NCBI RefSeq assembly: GCF_000226565.1
Contig: NC_016041.1
Location: 3,286,001-3,350,000, forward strand
DNA: 64,000 nt
Direction: 5' to 3'
DNA from: Glaciecola nitratireducens FR1064
GTDB lineage: Bacteria; Pseudomonadota; Gammaproteobacteria; Enterobacterales; Alteromonadaceae
The notes beneath the pieces were generated by a model. The model saw nothing but the letters and a program-made list of their open reading frames with translations. It searched no databases and was not told where the DNA came from. Positions 25,849 through 35,144 of the stretch are shown one piece after another. The position numbers and the translations under genes were made by a program. Numbering within the stretch: the first letter of the stretch is position 1; each line of letters starts with the position of its first letter.

Positions 25849-26292
25849 ATGTCTGATGAAAAATTTGTAGACCCACGACTGCAGGCTAAGGAACGTATTT
25901 TCCAACAATTGCATTTGAGCACATTTGATACGATGGGTTATGCGCATGCAATCATTCAAGAAGTTAATGAAAGCGGAAAAGATATTGAAGCAAATAACGA
26001 AAGCTATCAGCAGTTGCTGCGTGACTATGAGATAACCAAAAATATGGCGCCCATTGCCGATACTCCGCTTGCGCTCTTGTGTTCGCAAACAAACGACAAA
26101 ATTTCAAATTCACAACAGGCACATGCTTCTATCGCTCAGCTCTGTGCCGCTGCTACCAACTCTCTTAATCATTGGCGCATATTAGTAGAAATTCCAGAAG
26201 ATTTGTTGAAGGTAGACGAAGTTAGTAGCCAATTGAAAGAAAACTATGCCAGTCATTTAGGCGCGTGGCGCAATATGCTACAAGAAGGCTAA
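25849..26292 (+). CDS. Hypothetical protein, 147 residues
   Basis: Not recognised. It is a soluble, mildly acidic, mainly helical protein with no signal peptide or membrane segment, Gln/Asn-rich in the middle, with two close Cys at about 83 and 98 that do not form a known motif. A clear GGAGG lies about ten bases before the ATG, and codon use looks like that of its neighbours, so it is probably real. It is divergent from nhaD across 268 bases and convergent with the CNNM/CBS gene, so it appears to be transcribed alone. Confidence 0.7.
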   Translation: MSDEKFVDPRLQAKERIFQQLHLSTFDTMGYAHAIIQEVNESGKDIEANNESYQQLLRDYEITKNMAPIADTPLALLCSQTNDKISNSQQAHASIAQLCAAATNSLNHWRILVEIPEDLLKVDEVSSQLKENYASHLGAWRNMLQEG

Positions 26293-26300
26293 TTCATTGA

Positions 26301-26341
26301 TACCGCGCCGCCAGACAGCGTGAGTTGAAGCGGCGCAGGTA
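26301..26341. terminator. Bidirectional terminator between convergent genes
   Basis: A GC-rich stem: GCGCCGC (26305-26311) with GCGGCGC (26330-26336), extended by four pairs after a bulged A (26301-26304 with 26338-26341). The loop is 18 bases. It lies between the ends of the hypothetical gene and the CNNM/CBS gene. No long T-run. Confidence 0.5.
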
Positions 26342-26369
26342 TGATTGTAGGTAGATATCAGTCGTCGTG

Positions 26370-27422
26370 CTACTTGCTACCTTTTTTCATTATTCGGCGT
26401 TCGCGGCTGCGCCACATTACTTTAGCAAGTTGCTTCATACTCACATTGGTGTCGCTTTCATCTACAATTTCTATACCTAGCAGACTTTCGAGCAAATCTT
26501 CTAGAGTTAGCAAGCCTTCTAGCCCACCGTATTCGTCAACAACCAGTACCATGTGAATACGCGACTTCAAAAATTGGTCAAATGTACTAGACAAAGGCAT
26601 GTCGCTTAAAACAGTGGGTAAAGAATTACTCATCTCACTTAGTTTTTTATGTCCCTCACCGTTAGCTTTTGCAAGAAGGATATCTGACTTAAGAACAAAG
26701 CCGCTGATATTCTCACGATGATCACCTTCATAAATTGGAATACGGGAAAACTCAGTCGGAAGCTTTTGCTCCATAAATTCAGTCACGTCCATCGATTCAG
26801 GCGCTGAAAATACTACAGTGCGATGCGTCATTGCATCTTTTACTGCCAACTCGTGTAATTGTAATAAATTCTTCAAAAAGCGGGATTCTTGTTTCGCTAA
26901 CTGCCCCTCTTGGCCGGATAACTCGGCCATTGCAAGTAATTCGCTTCGACTTAAACCTTTGAGGGGGCTGTCTTCTGTAAAGCCACTGGTTAACTTTTCT
27001 GACATTTTAACAAACGGGTACAGAACAATAATTAGATATTTCAGGAAGTGAGCAGTGCTCGGCGCCAGTTGGCGCCAAAAGGTTGCGCCAAGTGTTTTTG
27101 GAATAATTTCAGAGAACACTAAAATGAGCATTGTTAATACAGCAGAAATGATGCCCAAATATGCATCACCAAATACTGCAGCGGCTTGAGCCCCAGCGCC
27201 AGCAGCACCCATGGTGTGAGCAATGGTGTTTAAGGTAAGTATTGCTGATAGCGGTTTATTTATATCACTTGTCAACTTACCCAACAGGACGCCCGATGGC
27301 TTTCCTTCTTTTTCTAAAAGTGAAATGTAAGCTTGCGAAACACTCAAAATGACAGCTTCTGCAATTGAACAAATAAACGAAAAGCCAAGTGCAATCAGCA
27401 CATATATGATAAGCAAAAACAT
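26370..27422 (-). CDS. CNNM-domain (DUF21) and CBS-domain membrane protein
   Basis: A 350-residue protein with an N-terminal DUF21/CNNM membrane domain of about four helices (FICSIAEAVILSVSQAYI, IAHTMGAAGAGAQAA, ISAVLTMLILVFSEIIPKTLGATFW) and a paired CBS domain from about residue 190 (DAMTHRTVVF, SRIPIYEG, MVLVVDEYGGLEGLLTLEDLLESLLG). This group includes CorB/CorC magnesium and cobalt efflux proteins and those labelled haemolysin-like. The usual C-terminal CorC/HlyC domain is missing; the protein ends with a basic tail of about 20 residues. Likely magnesium transport or its regulation, inferred from the family. Confidence 0.85.
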   Translation of the reverse strand: MFLLIIYVLIALGFSFICSIAEAVILSVSQAYISLLEKEGKPSGVLLGKLTSDINKPLSAILTLNTIAHTMGAAGAGAQAAAVFGDAYLGIISAVLTMLILVFSEIIPKTLGATFWRQLAPSTAHFLKYLIIVLYPFVKMSEKLTSGFTEDSPLKGLSRSELLAMAELSGQEGQLAKQESRFLKNLLQLHELAVKDAMTHRTVVFSAPESMDVTEFMEQKLPTEFSRIPIYEGDHRENISGFVLKSDILLAKANGEGHKKLSEMSNSLPTVLSDMPLSSTFDQFLKSRIHMVLVVDEYGGLEGLLTLEDLLESLLGIEIVDESDTNVSMKQLAKVMWRSRERRIMKKGSK

Positions 27423-27539
27423 AAGAGCAAGTAGTTCTCAAAAAACAAAAAGTGATTGTAGCATTAAGAGAATGCTTGTCTCACTATTCTGCAAATAAAT
27501 TCGAGATAAAAGCAACTCGATTGAGCGTAATCCCAAGGC

Positions 27540-27740
27540 TTAATGTCTGTGACGGGCTCTTATGCTAAATACGATCCAAAAAACAACAAGGGCACATGTT
27601 ACGACAAGAGCACTGACATTAACGGCAGGCAGGTTGTTAAGAAAATTAAAATCGAAGAATTCCGAAATGATAGATAAGTAGAAAAAAGCTAAACACAATA
27701 CTAACGCGCGAGTTAAATTACGTGTCGTTAATAGCGTCAT
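27540..27740 (-). CDS. Small two-helix membrane protein
   Basis: A 66-residue ORF with two hydrophobic segments at about 11-29 and 40-60, and a basic end SIRARHRH. No family recognised. It lies upstream of the CNNM/CBS gene on the same strand with a gap of 117 bases. Compact membrane-protein composition supports it as a real gene, but there is no strong independent evidence. Confidence 0.45.
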   Translation of the reverse strand: MTLLTTRNLTRALVLCLAFFYLSIISEFFDFNFLNNLPAVNVSALVVTCALVVFWIVFSIRARHRH

Positions 27741-28313
27741 GATATTTACTCCTGGTATAGCTATGTCGAGCTTTGTTTGCTCGAACGAATTATTATTTGG
27801 TTAGTTTAATGTTGGTTTTACGGCTTTCTATATTGAACAGATATAAACGCGTTCAAAAGAGAAGAATCGACTGACAAAATAAAAATTGTGATGTCATAAA
27901 TAACCGATGACCATGTTATACCCAATAAAATAGGGCTAATCAATACCTAGGTATGCAAAATTAGACGGTTAAAAGCAAACAATCGAAAAAGTTGATCTCT
28001 TACAAGCACTATAGATAAAAGCTGACGCAATTAGGCAACAGTCATCAAGGCATTTTTGATTGATTTTCAAGCAACTCAAATAACTGCAGTAGTTAAATTA
28101 AATAGCCATAAAATGATGCTATCAAATTATAGCTATCCACCTTGGCTACAAAGCATCGGTTACAGGATCAACTAAAATTATGAGGACGTTTTTGTATGTA
28201 CCCGCACTTCAACTGGATCGCAAATGTCGCGAGACTGGTGTTGATAACCGTCGCTGACATAGTTTTTCTTCGCGTTTTCGACGCGTTCATATGATTCCTT
28301 CGGATATGCCAGT
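27741..28313. other. Long intergenic region, one possible small ORF
   Basis: A 573-base AT-rich gap. Apart from the possible 32-residue ORF at 28196-28294 nothing coding was recognised. No tRNA, palindromic array or mobile-element end is evident. It could hold an unannotated small RNA, but no clear promoter-terminator pair was found. Confidence 0.5.
28196..28294 (+). CDS. Possible small ORF, 32 residues
   Basis: ATG at 28196 with GAGG about 11 bases upstream opens 32 codons to TGA. The peptide starts MYPHFNWIAN and continues with a hydrophobic helix (LVLITVADIVFLRVF), so it could be a one-helix membrane peptide. It stands alone in a long gap. Weak evidence; it may be chance. Confidence 0.3.
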   Translation: MYPHFNWIANVARLVLITVADIVFLRVFDAFI

Positions 28314-28811
28314 TTATAGCAATGAAGTTTCTACTTTTTCTAAAACGGCTTCAGGGTAATGTCTAATGACCGTCGTCTCAATTGAAGAGAGTTTTTCATT
28401 CGGTACATCGAGTAGCATAAGTAACTTCCCCTGACTAATAGCCTCTTCAAATTCTTTATGCCGCGTATTGGGAACATCCAGAGCAATCATGCTTCCAAGC
28501 CATGAACCAACGCCAGCCCCAGCAGCCGCACAGGCAAGTATCGCACCTCCGCTTAACGCTATACCACCCGGCAAAACAAGTGTAGCGAGACCCGCAAGCA
28601 AGCCCGTTGTACCGCCAATTGCCACGCCTCGCTCTAAACCTGAAATAAAATCAGTTTTTTGTAATAACGTAGCTTCAGGTAATGCTTCAAGTTGCGTGCC
28701 TTCTTTAGAAATTATATGGATATGCTTTTCGTCTATATCAGATTGAGTAAGTTCCTCAACAATGTCACGCGCTATATCGATATTTGGTATTAAAAAATAA
28801 ATACGTTTCAT
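28314..28811 (-). CDS. DUF1269-like membrane protein
   Basis: A 165-residue protein with a ferredoxin-like N-terminal region (RIYFLIPNIDIARDIVEEL) found in the DUF1269/stress-protein 17M-type group, a central Gly/Ala-rich hydrophobic hairpin (GVAIGGTTGLLAGLATLVLPGGIALSGG and beyond) and a C-terminal soluble part ending in the HYPEAVLEKVE region. Glycine-zipper-like membrane segments suggest oligomer formation in the inner membrane. Function unknown; members are often stress-induced. It is divergent from the ZIP gene with a 158-base gap. Confidence 0.7.
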   Translation of the reverse strand: MKRIYFLIPNIDIARDIVEELTQSDIDEKHIHIISKEGTQLEALPEATLLQKTDFISGLERGVAIGGTTGLLAGLATLVLPGGIALSGGAILACAAAGAGVGSWLGSMIALDVPNTRHKEFEEAISQGKLLMLLDVPNEKLSSIETTVIRHYPEAVLEKVETSLL

Positions 28812-28969
28812 GTTTATACCCTCACTGATTACTTCATCCCAGTATATGTGAGTTTCAATATCTATAATTGACTTGGCTCAACAAAATTAGCGCGAATTAT
28901 TGTAAGAATGATACGTCTATTTGGATACCTCCATTATTAACGACTAAATAAAATCATATTGGATGCAAA

Positions 28970-29713
28970 ATGAGCGAAATCCTATGGATTATAGTGAGCG
29001 GTTTATTAATGAGCGCCATTGCACTTACTGGCAGCATTACACTATTGTTGAAAAAAGAAACCTTGCATAAAGTTATGATACCCCTTGTCGCGTTTGCTGC
29101 AGGCTGTCTTATAGGAGGAGCCTTCTTCCATATGATTCCCGCTGGACTCGCCTATTCCGGTATTAGTTTGGGGTTCTTTGTGTGGATAGTGCTTGGATTC
29201 TGCAGTTTTTTTGCCCTTGAGCAACTGTTACATTGGCAACATTGTCATCGGACTGGGAGCGATTCAAAACAACCATTGGGTTATATGATTCTGGCTGCTG
29301 ATGCTCTGCATAATTTATTGGGCGGTTTGGCAATTGGCGGCACTTTTCTTATCGATATTAAACTTGGTATTACCGCTTGGCTGGCCGCAGCCGCTCATGA
29401 AGTTCCCCAAGAGCTTGGTGATTTTGCGGTCCTTATACATAGCGGTTGGTCAAACCGAAACGCGTTACTATTTAACCTGTTGTCTGGCCTAACCTTCTTG
29501 GCGGGTAGTTTAATGGCATATCTATTTGCTGAACAGATTGATGTTACCTTTTTATTACCCTTAGCTGCCGGAAATTTTTTGTATATCGGCGCATCTGATC
29601 TTGTGCCAGAGGTAAATAAACAGGATTCAGATACAAATAATTGGGTCTATTTTATCGCTTTTCTTGTCGGCATTTTGCTAATGTTATTATTCAAAATACT
29701 ATTTGAGCTATAA
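28970..29713 (+). CDS. ZIP family metal transporter
   Basis: A 247-residue membrane protein with eight or so helices, a ZIP transporter for zinc, iron or other divalent metals. The metal path motifs are ADALHNLLGGLAIG in the fourth helix and AAAAHEVPQELGDFAVL in the fifth, both with the conserved His, Asn, Glu and Asp residues, and a His-containing loop (LEQLLHWQHCHRTG). No Zur-like box was seen upstream, unlike the MerC-like gene. Direction of transport is inferred as import into the cytosol. It appears to be a single-gene transcript. Confidence 0.88.
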   Translation: MSEILWIIVSGLLMSAIALTGSITLLLKKETLHKVMIPLVAFAAGCLIGGAFFHMIPAGLAYSGISLGFFVWIVLGFCSFFALEQLLHWQHCHRTGSDSKQPLGYMILAADALHNLLGGLAIGGTFLIDIKLGITAWLAAAAHEVPQELGDFAVLIHSGWSNRNALLFNLLSGLTFLAGSLMAYLFAEQIDVTFLLPLAAGNFLYIGASDLVPEVNKQDSDTNNWVYFIAFLVGILLMLLFKILFEL

Positions 29714-29795
29714 TGAACTGCCTCGAAGTATATCTGTTCCTACTCGCGCCTACGACTAATTAAGTGCGCACTACATCACATGTCAATGATAATGC

Positions 29796-32120
29796 TTATT
29801 GAGATAACGTTAGAGCCGTCACTTGGCCCCTATGCCAAACTAAATAGTCCGCGAGAGGAAGCGGCTTTGAGAAGAAAAAACCTTGAAAAATATCGATATT
29901 TCTTTCTCGCAACAACATTACCTGATTTTCATTTTCGACGCCCTCAGCAACCACTTGCATTCCGAGGTTTTTAGCTAAATTGATAATCGTCTCTACAATG
30001 CTCAACCCTGATTTGTCCAACATACGATCAACAAACGACTTATCAATTTTAAGTTCATTGACCGGATATGCATACAAATATGAAAGGCTTGAATAGCCTG
30101 TGCCAAAATCATCGATGGAAAATGAAAACCCTTCAGATTCAATTTCAGTCATTTGCTTGACGGTATTATTCATATCGTGAGAAAGCATACTTTCAGTGAT
30201 TTCCAAATTAATTTGTTTGCTAGATACCTTAAACTGACTAATAGTATTTAGTAGTGAGCTTCTGAAGTTTGACGATTTAAATTGCGAATGGCTTATATTA
30301 ATCGAGAGTTTGAAGTCTTCGTTGATTAACTGTAGCTCATTCAATATCTCAAGCAATTCGCAAATATCTTCAAGCACGATATCCTGTAGAGCTTGAATAA
30401 GCCCATACTGCTCCGCAACAGGAATGAATTCATACGGAGGAATCAAACCTTTATCTGGATGCTTCCACCTGATCAGTGCCTCAGCTCCTGTAATTTCGCC
30501 TTGACCGTTCAACTGTGGTTGGAAAAAAGCACAAAATTCACGTTTTTCGATGGCTCTAACAATCTCTGATTCAAATGATAACTGTCTGTCTAGCAGCGTT
30601 TGTTGTTTAGGGTCGAAATAGCTATAGCTGTTTCCCCCTGTTAACTTGGAGCTATACATTGCAGTATCCGCATATTTTAATATGCTGTCAGCTGACGTTT
30701 CACCATCTATTAAGCATATGCCGATACTGCAGGACACTTGAAAAGCGAGTTCTTCAATTTCAAATTTATGCGACAGCGTTTCTTGTACTTTATTAGCCAC
30801 AATTGAAATTTCTTTCTGCGCTTCTTCTTCACTCTTACCCAACTGCTCGAGCAAAATAACAAACTCATCGCCACCAATTCGAGCGAGTATATCTGACTTT
30901 CGCAGGGCCAACTGCAATCTGGTCGAAACATCGACCAATAGCTGATCGCCAGCTGCGTGTCCTAACGAGTCGTTGATTCGCTTAAATTGGTCTAAGTCCA
31001 AGAACAAAATCGCCCCATATTCATGCACTAATGCTTTGCTATCCACGACCACTTTGAGTCGTTCATTAAACATACGACGATTAGGAAGATGAGTAAGAGG
31101 GTCAAAATAAGCTAACTGCTTTATTTTTTGGGCCGTGGATTTTTCCACAGTTACGTCTCTCGCGACCCATAGAACTCGGCGGGTCTCAGACTCAAGGGTT
31201 TTATCATCGCCTATAGGCGTAACCCTACCCTCAAATGTTGCCGGACTGCCGTCATTCTCGAATGAATATTCATAAACTTGTATTTCGTTAGTGCTGATGG
31301 CTCTGCGGATAACTGACAAAATGCGCTGAGCTTCAGCTTCAGGAAATAAATCACTGACACTTTTTCCTACAATCTCTATTGCAGATACGTAAAGCAAATT
31401 ATTGGGTGAACCATGGACATCTTCGTAACATCCGTTTTCATCTATGATCAGTGCTAAGTCCGGCATAACTTCTGTAAATGCTCTGAACTTCTGGTTGCTT
31501 GCCTCTAATTGTTCTATCAACTGGCCGGTTTGACCATGCTGGCTAATTTTAAATAACACTGACCCCATTAAATTTGCGAGGAAGGAGATAAGGTCGAGGT
31601 CGCTGTCTAGCAGTTGCTCATTAGTGCTGACAAATACTGACAACAAGCCTATGGATTGGTTTGCCGTCGATTTTATGGGCATCGACCAAATTTGTTTGCT
31701 GCTGGTTTTGTTGCCGGCTTTTTTGTCATCAAAGCAATCGAAAAACGACTCTACCGATTTCAATATTGGACGCAATGGGGTTTGCAGGTTTAAAGGTGAT
31801 ATTTGGTTTATGACTGATTCTGTAAACTTGTGATAAGTGCTCACTACCGACTTATCTGTGATCTTAGTTTTTGCCGTCACTAACACTTCATTTTCTATGT
31901 CGAAAAGCGAGCATTCAACGGCCGAAATCGACAAATGGCTATCAACTAGTTTACATAGTTCACTTAAGGCAATAACGCTGGTTTTAGACTGAAGAATATT
32001 CGCTAAAACATTTTTTTCATCAAACAAAAGTTTGTTGAGTTGGTTAACATCCATCGAAATATTTATATCATCCACCGTTGTGTTAGTCACGGATTGTATT
32101 ACGTTAGATAATAGTGTCAA
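29796..32120 (-). CDS. GAF-like, PAS, GGDEF and EAL signalling protein
   Basis: A 774-residue c-di-GMP protein. Order: a GAF-like N-terminal region to about residue 200, a PAS domain at about 215-330 (FRAFTEVMPDLALIIDENGCY...), a GGDEF domain (FDPLTHLPNRRMF, RIGGDEFVILL) and an EAL domain (AEALIRWKHP, NISHSQF, EITES, DDFGTGYSSL, LKIDKSF, AEGVE, QGFFFSKP). The inhibitory I-site RKSD lies five residues before GGDEF. Both active sites look intact, so it could make and break c-di-GMP. No membrane helix; cytosolic. It is divergent from another GGDEF-EAL gene. Confidence 0.92.
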   Translation of the reverse strand: MTLLSNVIQSVTNTTVDDINISMDVNQLNKLLFDEKNVLANILQSKTSVIALSELCKLVDSHLSISAVECSLFDIENEVLVTAKTKITDKSVVSTYHKFTESVINQISPLNLQTPLRPILKSVESFFDCFDDKKAGNKTSSKQIWSMPIKSTANQSIGLLSVFVSTNEQLLDSDLDLISFLANLMGSVLFKISQHGQTGQLIEQLEASNQKFRAFTEVMPDLALIIDENGCYEDVHGSPNNLLYVSAIEIVGKSVSDLFPEAEAQRILSVIRRAISTNEIQVYEYSFENDGSPATFEGRVTPIGDDKTLESETRRVLWVARDVTVEKSTAQKIKQLAYFDPLTHLPNRRMFNERLKVVVDSKALVHEYGAILFLDLDQFKRINDSLGHAAGDQLLVDVSTRLQLALRKSDILARIGGDEFVILLEQLGKSEEEAQKEISIVANKVQETLSHKFEIEELAFQVSCSIGICLIDGETSADSILKYADTAMYSSKLTGGNSYSYFDPKQQTLLDRQLSFESEIVRAIEKREFCAFFQPQLNGQGEITGAEALIRWKHPDKGLIPPYEFIPVAEQYGLIQALQDIVLEDICELLEILNELQLINEDFKLSINISHSQFKSSNFRSSLLNTISQFKVSSKQINLEITESMLSHDMNNTVKQMTEIESEGFSFSIDDFGTGYSSLSYLYAYPVNELKIDKSFVDRMLDKSGLSIVETIINLAKNLGMQVVAEGVENENQVMLLRERNIDIFQGFFFSKPLPLADYLVWHRGQVTALTLSQ

Positions 32121-32252
32121 TGCCTCAGGAAGGCTTTTCCCCTGTAAGCAACTGGTGTTGTGTCCATAAGTAGGTTTACTCAGAAATGACTTTCAGGTTA
32201 GTATCGAAATATATCTACTTTCTAGTCACTACGCTATTTAGCTGCGAGCCGC

Positions 32253-34154
32253 ATGAAATATAAGACCTTTTTCGCCATTAGCGAAACAAAGTTTCAAGCA
32301 CAGCGATTACTGCACATATTTTGGGTTGCACAACTCACCATTGCGCTCGTTTCCATGCAGCGCATGGCGGTTCAGTATTGGACTGAAGCTGCGATTATTG
32401 CAGCAGTGTCATTGAGTTTAATACCCGTCTACATTTTTGCCAAACGCAATGCTCCTGTCGCCGGTTCGAATTACCTTGCCATCGTACTCACCTTTACGAT
32501 GATCTACTTTATGTGGCCAAACGAAGGAGCAAGAGACGAGATTTTGCTCGTATTTCCTGCCATTTTTACCTTTTCAGTGCTGAGTGGCAGTCTCGCTACG
32601 AGCTTCATTTTACTTGGTATTGTTCTTGCCAACATTCTTCTAATGGGATATTCAGAGCAGTTTGAATTTTATGAATTTGTGCCAGCACGCAACAATTTAA
32701 ATACCTCAACCCTAATCGTAATATTAATTGCTGTCACCAGTTTTGCCATCTGGCTCATGGCGCGGGATTTAAAGCATGCGCTAAAAAGTTTGAAGCTAGA
32801 GAATGCAAGGGTGTTAGAAAGCCAAGAGGAAATTCAAAAGTTAGTACACTTCGATACACTAACTGGTTTACCCAATCGTTCGCTAGCTAAAATCCGCTTT
32901 GATTTCACCTTGAACCAGTCTATCCGCGACTCTTCGATGTTGTGTTTACTGCTCATTGATTTGGACGATTTTAAGCACATAAATGACACACTCGGACATG
33001 ATAGCGGTGATAGATTTTTAATCACTATTGGCTCTCGTATAAAAAGTGCGGTTCGCGATTCAGATACTGTTTGCCGCTTGAGTGGCGACGAATTTTTAGT
33101 GATTACATCGAACGTAAATTCCGACGCCGATGCTCAGAAAATAGCGAACAACATATTAGACTGTGTTCAAGAACCCATTGAGCTGGATGGCAACAAATTA
33201 GTGACGACTTGTTCTATTGGAATATCTATGGCGCCGGAAGACGGAACCTCTTTCGAAGAGCTCTGTCAGCGTGCCGATATGGCTATGTATAAAGGGAAAG
33301 AAAAAGGTAAGAATGAAGCTCAGTTTTTTAATCCTGATTGGATGGAGTCACGAAGTCAGTCGCTCGCACTTACCGCTGATTTGCGTCTAGCACTGAGTGA
33401 AAATCAATTAGAAGTTTATTATCAGCCCAAAGTGCAGTTGCAAAACGGCAAAATTGTTGCAGCCGAAGCCTTATTGCGTTGGCATCATCCAACGCTGGGT
33501 TTTGTGTCACCTGAAGTATTTATACCACTGGCAGAAAACAGTGGTCAGATCGTGGAAATAGGAAAGTGGGTTATCGAACAAGCCTGCGAAAAATTGACAA
33601 TATGGCGAAAAATAAATGCGTCTTTTTCTATTGCTGTTAATGTTTCATCTATCCAATTCAAGCGAGGGGATTTGTCTGAGTTTTTAAAAAAGACACTTCA
33701 GAAATATCAACTTCCTGGTCAATCTCTTGAGCTAGAGTTTACAGAATCGTTGCTAATGGCCAACACCCAAGAAGTAGCTTCCGAACTGCAGTTAATTAAG
33801 CAGTTAAATACTTCTCTCGCAATTGACGATTTTGGCACCGGATACTCTAATCTCAGCTATTTGCAAAATTTTGAAATTCATACTTTGAAAATTGATCGCT
33901 CATTTATGTATGAATTACGTGAAAATAAAAAGAATATTGCCATCGTAAAAGCAATATGTCAGATGGCACACAGCCTCAATATGCAAGTGGTTGCCGAAGG
34001 TATAGAAGATGCAGAAACGGCAGAAATTATAAAAGGCTTTGATTGCGCTATCGGACAGGGATTTTTTTGGCACAAACCAGTCCCAGCCGATGCGTTCGCT
34101 AGCCTTATTCAAACAGATAACGTAGCTAGTAAAAGTGATCACCCTGAGCTATAA
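32253..34154 (+). CDS. Membrane-bound GGDEF-EAL protein
   Basis: A 633-residue c-di-GMP protein. About six membrane helices fill residues 20-170, a MASE-like sensor region, then a short coiled helix, a GGDEF domain (FDTLTGLPNRSLA, IDLDDFKHINDTLGHDSGD, RLSGDEFLVIT) and an EAL domain (AEALLRWHHP, NVSSIQF, EFTESLL, DDFGTGYSNL, LKIDRSF, AEGIE, GQGFFWHKP). The GGDEF motif reads SGDEF, a variant that can still be active, and the I-site RDSD is present. The EAL part is intact. Signal unknown. Confidence 0.9.
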   Translation: MKYKTFFAISETKFQAQRLLHIFWVAQLTIALVSMQRMAVQYWTEAAIIAAVSLSLIPVYIFAKRNAPVAGSNYLAIVLTFTMIYFMWPNEGARDEILLVFPAIFTFSVLSGSLATSFILLGIVLANILLMGYSEQFEFYEFVPARNNLNTSTLIVILIAVTSFAIWLMARDLKHALKSLKLENARVLESQEEIQKLVHFDTLTGLPNRSLAKIRFDFTLNQSIRDSSMLCLLLIDLDDFKHINDTLGHDSGDRFLITIGSRIKSAVRDSDTVCRLSGDEFLVITSNVNSDADAQKIANNILDCVQEPIELDGNKLVTTCSIGISMAPEDGTSFEELCQRADMAMYKGKEKGKNEAQFFNPDWMESRSQSLALTADLRLALSENQLEVYYQPKVQLQNGKIVAAEALLRWHHPTLGFVSPEVFIPLAENSGQIVEIGKWVIEQACEKLTIWRKINASFSIAVNVSSIQFKRGDLSEFLKKTLQKYQLPGQSLELEFTESLLMANTQEVASELQLIKQLNTSLAIDDFGTGYSNLSYLQNFEIHTLKIDRSFMYELRENKKNIAIVKAICQMAHSLNMQVVAEGIEDAETAEIIKGFDCAIGQGFFWHKPVPADAFASLIQTDNVASKSDHPEL

Positions 34155-34178
34155 GCTAATAGGCAACGGTATTCAAAC

Positions 34179-34217
34179 AGCCGCATTTATGGGCTACTGA
34201 ACAGCTCAGATGCGGCT
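34179..34217. terminator. Hairpin between convergent genes
   Basis: A perfect 8-bp stem AGCCGCAT (34179-34186) with ATGCGGCT (34210-34217), loop 23 bases. It lies between the ends of the GGDEF-EAL and alpha/beta hydrolase genes, with TTATCCTTT after it on the plus strand. A plausible shared terminator. Confidence 0.5.
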
Positions 34218-34223
34218 TATCCT

Positions 34224-35024
34224 TTAAGGATGTGCGGCAATAAAATCGGCAATGTACTGATTAACAATTTCCGGCTGCTCAAGAGCCACCGAATGTCCAG
34301 CTTTGGGGACAACAAACATCTCGCTATCTACAACGGCTTCAGCAATATTTTTCGACAAAGAAACTGAGTAGGCATGATCCTGTTCGCCTGCCAATACTAG
34401 CAGAGGCACTTTGCTGCCTTTAAGCTCATCCAAAACACCCTTACGGTGGATTACACCATGCGCACTACGTGCAATATTTGGCCCCAGTTTGAGCATATAA
34501 TCACGCCAGTAGTTTCGTTCAGTTTCGCGGGATACATCGGCCAAATAATCATCACCAAACATGATGTACATAAGCGTATCAATAAAAGGTTCAGTGCCTT
34601 CTTTGCTAATGCCGTCGATTAGCGGTGAAAATTCAGCTAATTTATACTCTAACTCTCCACTAGACCCAAGCACAATACACGCCTTTATCAGGTCAGGACG
34701 TCTCGCGGCCAAGCGCAGAGCCACAAAGCCCCCCATCGAATTGCCAGCAAAGAAACAAGGACCAAGACCCAGCGTCTCTATCAAGGCAGCGGCATCCTCA
34801 GTAAGCGTATCCATGTCAACGCTCAACAATCCAGAATCGGCGCTCTGCCCCTGATCTCGGTGGTCGTAACGCACTATTCGAATATCTTTCGCTAAATGCT
34901 CTACCTGATGAACAAACATCTTTTGATCAAAAAATAATGAATGACTCAACACCAGCACTGGAGCATCTTTTGGTCCATGATCGTCGTAAAACAATGTGGT
35001 CCCGTTAACATCAATCGTCGGCAT
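34224..35024 (-). CDS. Alpha/beta hydrolase, enol-lactonase-like
   Basis: A 266-residue cytosolic alpha/beta hydrolase. The oxyanion region HSLFFDQKMF, nucleophile elbow GNSMGG (Ser), the strand LVLAGEQDHAYS with the catalytic Asp, and GHSVALEQPE with the catalytic His are all seen. The closest well-known relatives are 3-oxoadipate enol-lactonases (PcaD), but no other catechol-pathway gene is nearby, so the substrate is open. A GTG nine bases upstream overlaps the AGGAG ribosome site, so ATG at 35024 is chosen. Confidence 0.85.
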   Translation of the reverse strand: MPTIDVNGTTLFYDDHGPKDAPVLVLSHSLFFDQKMFVHQVEHLAKDIRIVRYDHRDQGQSADSGLLSVDMDTLTEDAAALIETLGLGPCFFAGNSMGGFVALRLAARRPDLIKACIVLGSSGELEYKLAEFSPLIDGISKEGTEPFIDTLMYIMFGDDYLADVSRETERNYWRDYMLKLGPNIARSAHGVIHRKGVLDELKGSKVPLLVLAGEQDHAYSVSLSKNIAEAVVDSEMFVVPKAGHSVALEQPEIVNQYIADFIAAHP

Positions 35025-35144
35025 GCTGCTCACTCCTAATTTACGGTGTTTATTTTCTCGTCATGACTAATAAAGTAAGAAGTTACTTTTCTAAGTTAAT
35101 CATCTTACTTTGTTTTAGCAGGCTCTTTACTAAAAATCAAACGA

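Noticed and set aside
28961-28975. TTGGATGCAAAATG at the ZIP gene start resembles half of the ECF promoter motif
   Set aside because: The matching AGCCAAACG block is missing at the 15-base spacing, and the orientation points away from the ZIP gene.
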